From: DAOPXV01 sp035352535
Lineage (GTDB): Bacteria > Muiribacteriota > UBA9980
Direction of reading: 5' to 3'
Length of the DNA: 41,161 nt
Assembly: GCA_964545075.1 (NCBI GenBank)
Contig: CAZJFS010000021.1
Coordinates: forward strand, 1 to 41,161
The notes under the pieces are model-generated. The model was given only the letters and a program-made list of their open reading frames with translations. It did not search any database and had not been told where the DNA came from. The position numbers were made by a program, and so were the translations under genes. Of this stretch, positions 9,201-17,373 are shown in pieces. Each line of letters starts with the position of its first letter. Within the stretch, counting starts at the first letter, position 1.

Positions 9201-10859
9201 GGCTCGATGTTCCCGGAAGAGCGCACGAAAAACCTCCAGGAAATCGAATCCCAGCGCGTCGACAAGATAATATCTGACGAAGAACGCGACCGCTCGATAG
9301 CGAAGGTTTATAAAAAAAGCCGTTCGCTTTCGATAATTTCCGCCGAAACGCGCTGCTTCATAGACGACGTATTCTCGATACTTTTTTCGTGGGACCCTAA
9401 CAGCAACGAAGAATCGGAAATTTTCTACAATCTTATAAACGACCTGATACTAGAGTTTTCGAACAGAAGTCTCGCGATGAAGCTCGCGGACGATCGCTTT
9501 GAAAATTCGCCGTACCTTTCGAAAATGGCGATTCATTACCAGGGCATCTCTAAAATAATCGGAGCAAACCCAATAAAGCCTGACAATATCGCTAAGTTTC
9601 AGCAAGGCTGGGGCATTTCAAGTTTCATCCTCGGCGCAGGGAAGCGATTTTCAGACCCGCAGGTTAATTTTTCCAGGGCATTCGAAGAATTCTCAAAATC
9701 GCCGGATGAAAAAGTCGAAGATTTCCTGATCGACCTTGAAAAACTTGGATTTTCAAAAGACTCGGCGGACAAGCTGATATCGGCCTTAAAGATGATCACG
9801 ATCAAAAAAATGCAAAATTACCGGGCGCAATTTGGCGACAGCAAAAACTATAAATTCATTTCAACCGAAGGCAAGAGCGAATACTCAAATATTACGAAGG
9901 AATTCATAAACGCCACGGTGAGCGAGCGTTGCCCCGCCTTCAACATCACCAAGGCCAACAATAACAAATACCATATCGAGCTTCTTCTTCTCGATAAATT
10001 CGGCGACGCGGAATCTCTTTTCGTCATAGACGGCGAAACGAAAAAACCGGGAACGCGGGAGCTGACGGAAATTTATGAAAAGGACGTTTTCATAAGATCG
10101 CAGATCGATTTTTTGATAGAGTGGTATTCGGATGAAAAACCGGGTGAAATAATGAACCTGCTTTTTAAAATACCGCCGATGCAGCTGATAACGCTCGAAA
10201 AAAAAGAACTGGTAAAACAGTTCGAGACGGCGAAAGATAAGCGCAATCTGATAGAAACGCTTGAATTCGCTGACGTTCTCGATAAAATGAATATCGATCC
10301 TTACGGGTTCACCATCAACGATCTGAAAACGATGAAAAACATATCCAACGCCATTACCGAAATAACCGGAGGTTCGCCGTATAACGTCCAGAAAAAGATA
10401 GAAGGCGGAAAAAACGAATACTACGCTTCGCGCGAACGCGAAAATTCTTTCGGAATAGCTAAAACGAAAACATCGTCGTTCGATAAACCCGGAAAACTGC
10501 GCGGCAATAAAAAAATCGCGTGCGTGGGCGGAAGGCTTAAAATGGGCTATGGAAAGGACGGCGCGCCGGTGATCATCATTCCGTGGTTCAACCTCAATTC
10601 GGAGCTTGAAAAGCTGGTTCTTTTTCACGCCGAGATCGACGAAAACCTCACCATCGGAAAAAAGATAGAAACGTTGGGCGATAAGTACAACCTTATAGTC
10701 AACCACGTCTCCGAACATTTCGAATGGGACGATAATTATCTGAACCTTGTCTCGATGAGCGATCTGATGATGCTTTCCGACGAGGAAATAGCCGACGACA
10801 AAATAATTCAGACGCTCCGCCATGAAAGAAAGGAAACTTTCGCGGGCAACGGCAAATAA
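6225..10859 (+). CDS. Giant GlmS-like protein: class-II glutaminase, two SIS domains, long unknown C-terminus
   Basis: A 1544-residue protein; true GlmS is about 610. ATG 6225 is chosen over the earlier open frame at 6180 because GGAG (6212-6215) lies 9 bases upstream. Residues about 71-460 resemble a class-II (Ntn) glutamine amidotransferase: C71 in AGCSVGGG as candidate nucleophile, GYDSHGI, TRAATQG with R178 (GlmS TRWATHG), NAHLH, HNGD with N235, and D260. Residues about 610-770 are a first SIS domain (VSNSGGT for GlmS SQSGET; KAVGSTYAAFTAMQ for GVASTKAFTAQ). Residues about 795-970 are a second SIS domain with TEGALKFAEMM (E828) and H845, matching catalytic E488 and H504 of E. coli GlmS. 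The PRNLAKSVTVE loop with the Schiff-base lysine is not seen. Residues 970-1544 match nothing I know. The nucleophile is internal, so propeptide cleavage (as in GltB) would be needed. It heads the hom-thrC-thrB-lysC cluster, 40 bases upstream with no terminator. Function unknown; an aminosugar or related amidotransferase is possible. Confidence 0.85.
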   Translation: MKKFTAFYKMRLAEAIKNLGSNPLFMVAPSALRAALFDSAAALFGVESIDIHNYYVMGEVFLESPSYPAGCSVGGGITRLFFNLKDYKKYRNEIIEHNLKLIWSVFDITAEGSAAGYDSHGITLAVLYLTTGKVELVREKTSGDIDERGHITISNIFKKCPEIERGEALVLVTGAQTRAATQGDNMYSRANAHLHSDKMTREIFHDVMTTEELERFRKEYKLLVGREGPFSVGHNGDVNSKIKWEKFFLDIGFESEADSDSKEIPRIIRIVYECLMAERVLGEESRFLDWLVSSLHYNKVLGDSAKFEVNGESRILTFDEQKEMILETAHKMKKAGATCVSIACAVAGKLIYLADPTSIFVFETLTDIINDEGAIIPVTTILRGPKSGGMVIYQDAADPGVPIKFASSLSNMRNQIKQYEREKQEEIHVDYITTGAKILVREGQVSYYSLADWQIAEIYQLPRSIEPVLKMYDVASGTLLNKNKETSPIIDYQLKGLEKTAILKEEGYFTGKSRVERTVIYETILGKIIAGPNFIRGKQIKNFATEETVSYAIDNQYGVEIYLSYVTLLRNTKKLFSGEYDSNGNIKGRIKVNPGAFFNTANPKLTRQGIEKIIKKIENIYGYAEGTSRNILGLCFSLANLEGLNGCFMNVMESNLARIERPRHDENTLMLFVSNSGGTKPVVAMAEEIIETADETFAKGPYVMSVTNLVTSELATITNKNLGASVTNMPWEKAVGSTYAAFTAMQNVLALIVYMHEVKGLIKPERAQYLYRALANFPEVIKMTLASASVKEKTQALGKYIAGNGIDISYVGAFNGYDGTEGALKFAEMMQHPRVKFFSGAYEQHGQRATYLRSLRTSPGSLVILHIPNLETSIGSWMAQLIKEDKPRVGKIAVITCEEDSIRLSENGADYVISAPRGSAENLFTDAMTKMILDNLLTLAAILESNRIADEIISWGNRLLEITSGPKKTAEAMPAILKELKIIWKKYKKLEIGSMFPEERTKNLQEIESQRVDKIISDEERDRSIAKVYKKSRSLSIISAETRCFIDDVFSILFSWDPNSNEESEIFYNLINDLILEFSNRSLAMKLADDRFENSPYLSKMAIHYQGISKIIGANPIKPDNIAKFQQGWGISSFILGAGKRFSDPQVNFSRAFEEFSKSPDEKVEDFLIDLEKLGFSKDSADKLISALKMITIKKMQNYRAQFGDSKNYKFISTEGKSEYSNITKEFINATVSERCPAFNITKANNNKYHIELLLLDKFGDAESLFVIDGETKKPGTRELTEIYEKDVFIRSQIDFLIEWYSDEKPGEIMNLLFKIPPMQLITLEKKELVKQFETAKDKRNLIETLEFADVLDKMNIDPYGFTINDLKTMKNISNAITEITGGSPYNVQKKIEGGKNEYYASRERENSFGIAKTKTSSFDKPGKLRGNKKIACVGGRLKMGYGKDGAPVIIIPWFNLNSELEKLVLFHAEIDENLTIGKKIETLGDKYNLIVNHVSEHFEWDDNYLNLVSMSDLMMLSDEEIADDKIIQTLRHERKETFAGNGK

Positions 10860-10899
10860 GCATGCAAGCGATAAAAACATATAGAAGGAAAACATATAT

Positions 10900-12159
10900 A
10901 TGAAAATAGCAATATTAGGGTTTGGAAACATTGGAACCGCTTTTTACGCGGAAATCGTCAGAAACTATCCGGATATCGAAGTAACTAGAATACTTTTGAA
11001 AGACAGGTATAAAAAACGCGAGATGCCCGAAGGCGTAAAATACCCTGAAAAAATAATCACAACCGAATATTCGGAAATATTAAACGATAAAAGCATAGAA
11101 ACCGTAGTCGATATCACGGCCGGACCCGGAAGCCTCGATTACCTGAAGCGCGCGCTCGAGGCGGGAAAGAACGCCGTGACCGCCAATAAACTCGCGGTAT
11201 CGGAAAAAGGGTTGGAATTTCTGAATATCGCCAGAGAAAAAAAGGTCAACTTTTACTTCGAGGCCTGCGTCGGAGGCGGCATTCCCGTAATAAACCTTTT
11301 CAATGAAAACATCAAGATCCACAGGATAAATAAAGTGGCCGGAATAGTCAACGGCACCACCAATTATATACTCACCCAGATGGCGGATAACGACATGGAA
11401 TTTTCCGACGCGTTGAAACTTGCCCAGGAAAAAGGGTTCGCCGAACCCGATCCGACGTTCGACATTTCAGGCCGCGACAGCGCTTACAAAATATCGATAC
11501 TCAAGGACCTTCTATTCAACGCCGAAATCAGCGCCAACAATATATTTTGCCAGGGAATTGAAAAGATAGGAAAGATAGACCTGGAGTACGCGCGATCCAT
11601 AAAATACCAGATAAAGCTCATCGGGTACATAGAAAGCACGCCGGAAGGCATAGATATAGGCGTAAGGCCCGTTTTTCTTCACGGCGACCATCCGCTGGCG
11701 CAGGTTAAAAACGAATTCAACGCCATCTTCATAGAAGGCTCTCCGATCGGCGAAGTCATGCTGTTCGGACGCGGCGCGGGACAGGGGCCGACCACGGCGT
11801 CGCTCGTTTCAGACGTTTTAAGAATTAAAAGAAATCCCGACGGGCCGTTCAACGACGCTTATGGAAAAAACGGCGTCAAGACCGATCTCATACCAGAAAG
11901 CCAAAAAACTCAAAGCAATTATTTCAGGTTCAAGGTCACGGACGTCCCCGGAGTCATTACCAAAATAACGGCGCTGTTCGAAAAATATCAGATATCCATT
12001 TCATCCATGAAACAGGAAGTCTCCCACGAAAAAATGCCGGTCGATATAATCTTTACCACCCACGTCACGAAAACGCAATTCATACCGGAAATGCTTCAAA
12101 AAATAAGGGATTTCGATTTCGTTATCGCGGAGCCGATCTGGTATAAAATAGATCTTTAA
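10900..12159 (+). CDS. hom: Homoserine dehydrogenase with ACT domain
   Basis: Reduces aspartate-4-semialdehyde to homoserine with NAD(P)H, a branch-point step to threonine and methionine. 419 residues, the normal monofunctional length. The N-terminal Rossmann fold has GFGNIG at 7-12; the catalytic part has GIVNGTTNYIL and EKGFAEPDP followed by D-SGRDSAYK; and a C-terminal ACT domain (about 345-415, FKVTDVPGVITKI) suggests threonine feedback control. ATG 10900 follows AGAAGGAA. It lies 40 bases after the GlmS-like gene with no terminator between, and 14-17 bases before thrC. Confidence 0.96.
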   Translation: MKIAILGFGNIGTAFYAEIVRNYPDIEVTRILLKDRYKKREMPEGVKYPEKIITTEYSEILNDKSIETVVDITAGPGSLDYLKRALEAGKNAVTANKLAVSEKGLEFLNIAREKKVNFYFEACVGGGIPVINLFNENIKIHRINKVAGIVNGTTNYILTQMADNDMEFSDALKLAQEKGFAEPDPTFDISGRDSAYKISILKDLLFNAEISANNIFCQGIEKIGKIDLEYARSIKYQIKLIGYIESTPEGIDIGVRPVFLHGDHPLAQVKNEFNAIFIEGSPIGEVMLFGRGAGQGPTTASLVSDVLRIKRNPDGPFNDAYGKNGVKTDLIPESQKTQSNYFRFKVTDVPGVITKITALFEKYQISISSMKQEVSHEKMPVDIIFTTHVTKTQFIPEMLQKIRDFDFVIAEPIWYKIDL

Positions 12160-12176
12160 AAGGACTGATAAATTTG

Positions 12177-13229
12177 ATGAATTCCTTGATACAAAAATAC
12201 CGGGCATATCTTCCCGACATAAAAGATTCGGCCATAGTAAGCCTTAACGAAGGAAATACGCCGCTCGTAAAAGCCGTGCGCGTCCCTTCTATATTGGGCA
12301 TCGACGCAGAGGTTTATTTTAAATACGAAGGCGCGAACCCGACCGGCTCTTTCAAGGACCGCGGAATGACTATGGCCATATCTAAAGCGGTTGAGGCGGG
12401 AGCCAAAGGCGTGATCTGCGCCTCCACCGGCAATACTTCGGCTTCGGCCGCGGCTTATGCCGCGCGCGCGGGGCTTAAATGCACCGTACTGATACCCGAC
12501 GGAAAGATAGCTCTCGGAAAACTTTCGCAGGCCATACAATTCGGGGCTATCGTGCTCCCAGTCAACGGAAATTTCGACGAAGCGCTCGAATTCGTCAAAA
12601 AGATATCGGAAAAATATAATATAACGCTCGTTAACAGCCTCAATCCCTACAGGATAGAAGGCCAGACGACAGGCGCTTACGAGATATGCGACGCGCTCGG
12701 AACGGCGCCGGATTATCAGTTCATGCCCGTCGGAAACGCCGGTAACATAAGCGCATACTGGGCCGGCTATAAAAGGTATTTCGACGCGAAAAAAACAAGC
12801 GTGAAACCCGCCATGATGGGATATCAGGCCGCGGGAGCCGCGCCGATAGTACTCGGCCACGCCGTCAAATCACCTGAAACGATAGCCACCGCCATACGCA
12901 TAGGAAATCCGGCATCATGGAAGACCGCGGAAAAAGCCCGCGACGAATCCGGCGGAAAGATAGACATGGTGACGGACGAAGAAATAATCGCGGCTTATGA
13001 TATGCTTTCAAAAAAAGAAGGCGTATTCGCCGAGCCCTCCTCCTGCGCTTCGCTCGCCGGACTCATTAAATATTGCAAGGCTAACAAGCCGGAAAGCGGT
13101 TCGAAGATAGTGTGCATACTCACCGGAAACGGCCTGAAAGACCCTGATTCAGCTATAAAATATACCAAATGCGAACTCAAACCGGTTTCCACGATGGATG
13201 AAATATTAAAAAGGATGGGAATTCAATAA
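12177..13229 (+). CDS. thrC: Threonine synthase
   Basis: PLP enzyme converting O-phosphohomoserine to threonine; 350 residues, the shorter type without an N-terminal extension. The PLP lysine is K60 in NPTGSFKDRGM. ASTGNTSASAAAYAARAG and the phosphate-binding glycine stretch PVGNAGNISAYW are typical, as is VCILTGNGLKDPD near the end. TTG 12174 is in frame but the adjacent ATG 12177 is preferred; AAAAGGA lies 12 bases upstream. The stop is immediately followed by the thrB start (TAA then ATG), implying translational coupling. Confidence 0.95.
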   Translation: MNSLIQKYRAYLPDIKDSAIVSLNEGNTPLVKAVRVPSILGIDAEVYFKYEGANPTGSFKDRGMTMAISKAVEAGAKGVICASTGNTSASAAAYAARAGLKCTVLIPDGKIALGKLSQAIQFGAIVLPVNGNFDEALEFVKKISEKYNITLVNSLNPYRIEGQTTGAYEICDALGTAPDYQFMPVGNAGNISAYWAGYKRYFDAKKTSVKPAMMGYQAAGAAPIVLGHAVKSPETIATAIRIGNPASWKTAEKARDESGGKIDMVTDEEIIAAYDMLSKKEGVFAEPSSCASLAGLIKYCKANKPESGSKIVCILTGNGLKDPDSAIKYTKCELKPVSTMDEILKRMGIQ

Positions 13230-14195
13230 ATGAAATTCGAGATATCCGTTCCCGCGACGCTGTCAAATTTCGGACCGGGGTTCGATACGCTCGGCATGGC
13301 CATTGACAGGCACCTTAAGGTCAAGTTTGAAAGCTCGCCGGATATAATAAAAAACGAATTTATCGTAAGCGGGGATTACAAGACGGGAATACCGCTGGGC
13401 TCCGCCAATATTATTTTCGCGGCCGCGGAAAAGCATTTCAAGACCCCATTTCGCATAAGCATGCATAACGACATACCGCTGAAACGAGGCCTGGGTTCCT
13501 CATCAGCGGCTAACGCAGTTGCGATAACGCTCGCGAAAATATTCGAAATGGCGTCGGTCGAAAAGTTAAACGAAATGGATACGGCGTCGCTCGTCGAATT
13601 CATCAGGCCTAAGGTTTATAACGAAGCCATCGCCGCCGAAGGCCATCCCGACAATATAACGCCATGCCTATTCGGGGGATTCGTCGCGGCCAGGATCGAT
13701 AACGGGGAAGGCGCGTTCCTTAACATCCCATTCCCCGCGGGCATGAAACTTCACATAATGATACCGGAGATCGAAGTCGAGACCAGAATGGCCCGAAAGA
13801 TCCTGCCGGATAGCTATAAGCTCGCCGACGTCGTTAAAAATCTCCAGAACCTATCGTGCATGGTAGCCGAATTCTGCCTGAACGCCAAAGACGGACAGAC
13901 GCTTCCCATCTTTTCAAATTTGAAATCGCTTTTAAGCGAACGCATTCACGAACAATATAGATTGAACCTTTGTCCTACGTGCGCCGAGGTCATTAAAAGC
14001 CTTAATTCATGCGACAACATATACGGCGCGTTCCTTTCGGGAAGCGGGACGACAATATGCGCGATCGCGTCCGATGACGTATCACGCGAAATAAATAACG
14101 CTCTGCATATATTCTCGGCGCAAAACGTCGAGGTAAAATACCACGTTCACGGCATAGAATACTCTGGATTAAAACTCAGAAAGGGTGATTTTTAA
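13230..14195 (+). CDS. thrB: Homoserine kinase (GHMP family)
   Basis: Phosphorylates homoserine to O-phosphohomoserine, the substrate of the upstream thrC product. 321 residues with GHMP-kinase signatures: ISVPATLSNFGPGFDTLGMA at the N-terminus, the ATP-binding loop PLKRGLGSSSAANAVA, and AAEGHPDNI-PCLFGGF. Near the C-terminus GAFLSGSGTTICAI is the third GHMP motif. It starts directly at the thrC stop codon with GGATGGGA upstream inside thrC. Its own stop lies 3 bases before lysC. Confidence 0.96.
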   Translation: MKFEISVPATLSNFGPGFDTLGMAIDRHLKVKFESSPDIIKNEFIVSGDYKTGIPLGSANIIFAAAEKHFKTPFRISMHNDIPLKRGLGSSSAANAVAITLAKIFEMASVEKLNEMDTASLVEFIRPKVYNEAIAAEGHPDNITPCLFGGFVAARIDNGEGAFLNIPFPAGMKLHIMIPEIEVETRMARKILPDSYKLADVVKNLQNLSCMVAEFCLNAKDGQTLPIFSNLKSLLSERIHEQYRLNLCPTCAEVIKSLNSCDNIYGAFLSGSGTTICAIASDDVSREINNALHIFSAQNVEVKYHVHGIEYSGLKLRKGDF

Positions 14196-14198
14196 AAA

Positions 14199-15428
14199 AT
14201 GGCACCACTAGTAGTTCAAAAATACGGAGGCACCTCGGTCGGCACGACCGAACGGATAAGAAAAGTGGCCCGGCGGATAATCGAATTGAAAAAAGCGGGA
14301 AACGACGTTTTGGTGGTCGTTTCAGCCATGGGCGATTCGACGGACGATCTGGTGACCCTCGCCCGCGAGGTTGCCGGTAACCCTTCAAAACGCGAAATGG
14401 ACATGCTTTTAAGCTCCGGCGAAAGAATTTCCATGGCTCTTCTGGCGATGGCCATAAACGATATGGGGCATCCCGCCATTTCCTTCACCGGCTCTCAATC
14501 AGGCATTCTAACCGATACTTCTCACACCGAGGCGCGTATCGTCTCGATATCCGGAACCAGGATAAAAGAGGAACTCGAAAAAGATAAAATTGTCATAGTA
14601 GCCGGATTTCAGGGATGCTCCCCGGAAAAAGAAGTCACCACGCTCGGACGCGGGGGTTCAGACACCACGGCCGTCGCTCTCGCGATAGCTCTCAAAGCTT
14701 TATATTGTGAAATATTGACGGACGTGGACGGAGTTTATTCGGCCGATCCCCGCATAGTCAAGAACGCGAAAAAGCTCGACTGCTGCTCTTATGATGAAAT
14801 GCTCGAAATGGCTTGGCTCGGCGCGAAGGTCCTGCACCCGCGCTCGGTGGAACTCGCAAAAAAATTCAATATGCCTATAATAGTATCTTCGAGTTTCAAC
14901 GAAAACAAAGGAACGATAGTAAAAGGAGAAGACATGGAAGAAATCGACGTAAGGGCGATATCGTTCAACAAGGACATCGCCAAAATATCCATAACGGAAG
15001 TTCCGGACCTGCCGGGAATAGCGGCGAAAGTATTTGAAATACTCGGCGCCGAAAACGTAACCTGCTCGTTCATAGTTCAATCGCAGGGCCATCACGGCAA
15101 AAACGATATAACCTTCACCGTCGTGGAGAAAGATTATAAGCACACCATAGATACACTGGAAAAACACCTTAAAAAAATTGGCGGCAGCGAAGTAATATCC
15201 GATATAAACGTAGCGACCATATCAGTCATCGGCACCGGTATCGCACGCGCGCCAAAAGTCGCAAGCCGGGTTTTCAAGACCCTCGCCGATTCGAAGATAA
15301 ACATCGATCTCATATCGTCGTCCAATATCACGCTTACATGCGTAGTAAAAGAGCGCGACGTGGAACTGGCGGTCAAAAACCTTCACAAAGAGTTCATCGA
15401 CGCCGCAACTGAGACGATGGAAAATTAA
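14199..15428 (+). CDS. lysC: Aspartate kinase with two ACT domains
   Basis: Phosphorylates aspartate, the first step toward threonine, methionine and lysine. 409 residues, the usual size of monofunctional aspartokinase. VQKYGGTSVGTTERI is the N-terminal kinase signature; GRGGSDTTAVALA binds aspartate/ATP; and two ACT domains occupy about 262-405 (ITEVPDLPGIAAKVF and a second ending near the C-terminus), the usual site of lysine/threonine feedback inhibition. AAAGGGTGA in the end of thrB is the likely ribosome binding site. It is the last gene of the operon and a strong terminator follows. Confidence 0.96.
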   Translation: MAPLVVQKYGGTSVGTTERIRKVARRIIELKKAGNDVLVVVSAMGDSTDDLVTLAREVAGNPSKREMDMLLSSGERISMALLAMAINDMGHPAISFTGSQSGILTDTSHTEARIVSISGTRIKEELEKDKIVIVAGFQGCSPEKEVTTLGRGGSDTTAVALAIALKALYCEILTDVDGVYSADPRIVKNAKKLDCCSYDEMLEMAWLGAKVLHPRSVELAKKFNMPIIVSSSFNENKGTIVKGEDMEEIDVRAISFNKDIAKISITEVPDLPGIAAKVFEILGAENVTCSFIVQSQGHHGKNDITFTVVEKDYKHTIDTLEKHLKKIGGSEVISDINVATISVIGTGIARAPKVASRVFKTLADSKINIDLISSSNITLTCVVKERDVELAVKNLHKEFIDAATETMEN

Positions 15429-15460
15429 AAAACTGTTAACCCGTCCATATTGTACATATA

Positions 15461-15496
15461 AAAAGGGGCTGTCTATTTCAGACGCCCCTTTTTTAT
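15461..15496. terminator. Bidirectional terminator between lysC and the esterase gene
   Basis: AAAAGGGGC (15461-15469) pairs with GCCCCTTTT (15484-15492). The stem continues inward after one bulged T with GTCT (15471-15474) / AGAC (15480-15483). A run of T on the plus side and of A on the other lets it serve both converging transcripts. Confidence 0.88.
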
Positions 15497-15546
15497 TTTC
15501 GCCACAATCCTTGCCATATACTGGCTATTCCGATCACGGCATTTTT

Positions 15547-16488
15547 TTATCGCGTTTGATTTTCGCTTGTTTTTAAATGCTCTCTTATGAACTTGCATAT
15601 TTCGTCCATGGCTTCGGTCGCTTCCGGAAACATCGGCGCTAATAAGGGATAGCAATGCAGCATTCCGGCGCCTTCACGGAAATACGCTTCCACTCCGGCG
15701 GCTTTCGCTTTCTGATAAAAACTTTTGCCGTCGTCAAATAACTCGTCGGCTTCGCCAGAATTTATAAAAATTGGCGGCAGGCCTTTGAGATCGCCATATA
15801 GTGGCGATATAAGCGGATTTTTGACATCGTTATTTCCAGCGTAATATTTGCCGAATACATTCCAGGAATTATAAAGCGACCCGGAAATTTTATTTTTAGT
15901 TTTATAAGATTCACCTGAACATGCCAGGTCGGTCCAGGGAGAAATTGCGACCGCGGCTTTAGGAAAAGCGATTTTTCTTTCCTTAAGAGCCAGAAGAATC
16001 GCCAGGCATAGTCCGCCGCCGGCCGATTCACCGGCAATAAGAATGTTCTCGGGCTTTTTTCCCCGAGCCAGAAGCCACTCATACACTTTTACTGAATCGT
16101 CCAGAGCGGCCGGGAAAGGATTTTCGGGGGCCAGCCTGTATTCATAGATGAAAGTCGTGACTTTACAAAAATCCGCGAATCTTGAAACAAAGCCGCGGTG
16201 ATCATTACATGATCCGGAAACGTAGCCGCCGCCGTGAACGTAAAGAATAGTTTTCTCGGGATTCGCTCCGTCCGGAATCATCCATTCGGAATTTATTCCC
16301 GCTGCGTTCTCTTTGGTTATTTTTACGCCATTCGGAATTTTCGCATATTTAGCGGCGCCTTTTTCACACTTATCACGAAACCCGGCGATAGAAGAGTCGA
16401 ACTCGAATGATTCTCTTTTTAATTTGAATTCAAACCAATGCCTGTTTCTTATCAAAAAATTAAAAATCCTGCTTTTGAAACTTTGCAT
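15547..16488 (-). CDS. Alpha/beta hydrolase, hormone-sensitive-lipase-type esterase
   Basis: A 313-residue carboxylesterase of the HSL (family IV) type. The oxyanion-hole motif HGGGY starts at H85, the nucleophile is S155 in GESAGGG, the acid is probably the Asp in SGEADELFDD, and the histidine lies in MLHCYPL. PWTDLACSG is typical of the family. No signal peptide is seen, so it is likely cytoplasmic and acts on short-chain esters; the natural substrate cannot be read from sequence. GAGGTGA lies 5 bases before the ATG and overlaps the end of the TetR gene, so the two are co-transcribed and the regulator probably controls it. Confidence 0.9.
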   Translation of the reverse strand: MQSFKSRIFNFLIRNRHWFEFKLKRESFEFDSSIAGFRDKCEKGAAKYAKIPNGVKITKENAAGINSEWMIPDGANPEKTILYVHGGGYVSGSCNDHRGFVSRFADFCKVTTFIYEYRLAPENPFPAALDDSVKVYEWLLARGKKPENILIAGESAGGGLCLAILLALKERKIAFPKAAVAISPWTDLACSGESYKTKNKISGSLYNSWNVFGKYYAGNNDVKNPLISPLYGDLKGLPPIFINSGEADELFDDGKSFYQKAKAAGVEAYFREGAGMLHCYPLLAPMFPEATEAMDEICKFIREHLKTSENQTR

Positions 16489-16492
16489 TTTT

Positions 16493-17081
16493 TCACCTCG
16501 TTTTTTTTGCCGCGCTCATAAAAATGTCGACGCACATTTCTATCGTTTTTTCCGCGTTGAAATTATCAGGGTCATGGTAAAAGCGTTTTACCGCCGTAAT
16601 AAACGCGAATTCAAATAAATCTTCCAGAAGCCAGGAAGCTATGTCTTCGCTTAATTCCCCGCTTTTTTGACCGAGCCTGACCGTTATTTCCGCCAGCGCG
16701 TGAAGGCCGCTTTGTTTTCCAGGGTCTTCTTTGAACGAAAGCATGCTTTGAACGCGATAGATCATATATTTTTCAAAAATTTCCTTTTGGGCGCCTATGC
16801 CTTCGATTAGTTCGGCAAAAATAAATTTCATGCGCGATCGGGTACATTTAAGGCGTTTAAAATCGTCCATTCTTCTTGAAAAATTTCGCGTAAAAGAGCG
16901 TTTTATATGTTCGTCTATTATAGCCTCTTTTTCCGGAAAATAATTATACAGCGTGCCTCGCGCGATATCGGCGGTCGCCGCTATTTCTTCCATCGTGGTT
17001 CGTTCGACGCCCTTTTTCTTAAACAACTCGACGGCCGTCGTTATTATTTTTAACCTCGTTTCTTCTTTTTTACGCTCTGAG
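16493..17081 (-). CDS. TetR-family transcriptional regulator (5' end lost in assembly gap)
   Basis: The frame runs upstream into the 100-N gap, so the start is not visible. At least 196 codons are present. The N-terminal part reads ERKKEETRLKIITTAVELF, then KKKGVERTTMEEIAATADIA and RGTLYNYFPEKEAI, the canonical TetR helix-turn-helix. The C-terminal ligand domain (about 120 residues) is unrecognised, as usual. A TTG at 17026 is not the start because the helix-turn-helix extends beyond it. It lies 4 bases from the esterase gene and likely regulates it. Confidence 0.9.
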
Positions 17082-17181
17082 NNNNNNNNNNNNNNNNNNN
17101 NNNNNNNNNNNNNNNNNNNNNNNNNNNNNNNNNNNNNNNNNNNNNNNNNNNNNNNNNNNNNNNNNNNNNNNNNNNNNNNNN
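17082..17181. other. Assembly gap (100 N)
   Basis: One hundred N characters, a conventional placeholder for a scaffold gap of unknown length. It removes the start and promoter of the TetR gene. Anything between the TetR gene and the bases after 17182 is unknown, so adjacency of the two flanks rests on scaffolding only. Confidence 0.98.
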
Positions 17182-17287
17182 GGAACGCGAAGTTTAGCGT
17201 TCCAAGAGTTTTTATTGAAGATTGACGGGCGGTTTATTTAAGCGGGCTATATAAGACGTCTAAGTTCCGCTGAAATCATAATAATCA

Positions 17288-17329
17288 CGGCAAATAGCCG
17301 CGGCATCTTCCGCCATCGGCGGAGAATGC
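17288..17329 (-). other. Tandem hairpins downstream of the oxidase operon (possible terminator)
   Basis: Read on the minus strand, the operon end is followed by a hairpin with core TCCGCC / GGCGGA (17309-17314 / 17318-17323), extended by GCAT / ATGC, and then by CGGC / GCCG (17289-17301) with loop of five. The second is followed by a T-rich but not continuous stretch. This may be a weak terminator or a 3'-end stabiliser. Confidence 0.4.
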
Positions 17330-17373
17330 GTAAACTTTCAGGCGGCCCGTTTTTGCCGTTTCAAGATGTTTTT

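Noticed and set aside
9885..10931. A 348-codon open frame on the minus strand inside the GlmS-like gene
   Set aside because: It is antisense to a well-supported gene, has no ribosome site or recognisable domain, and its Arg/Phe/Tyr-rich composition is typical of a reverse-strand shadow.
12156..12860. A 234-codon minus-strand frame across thrC
   Set aside because: It lies opposite an unmistakable threonine synthase and shows no family motif.
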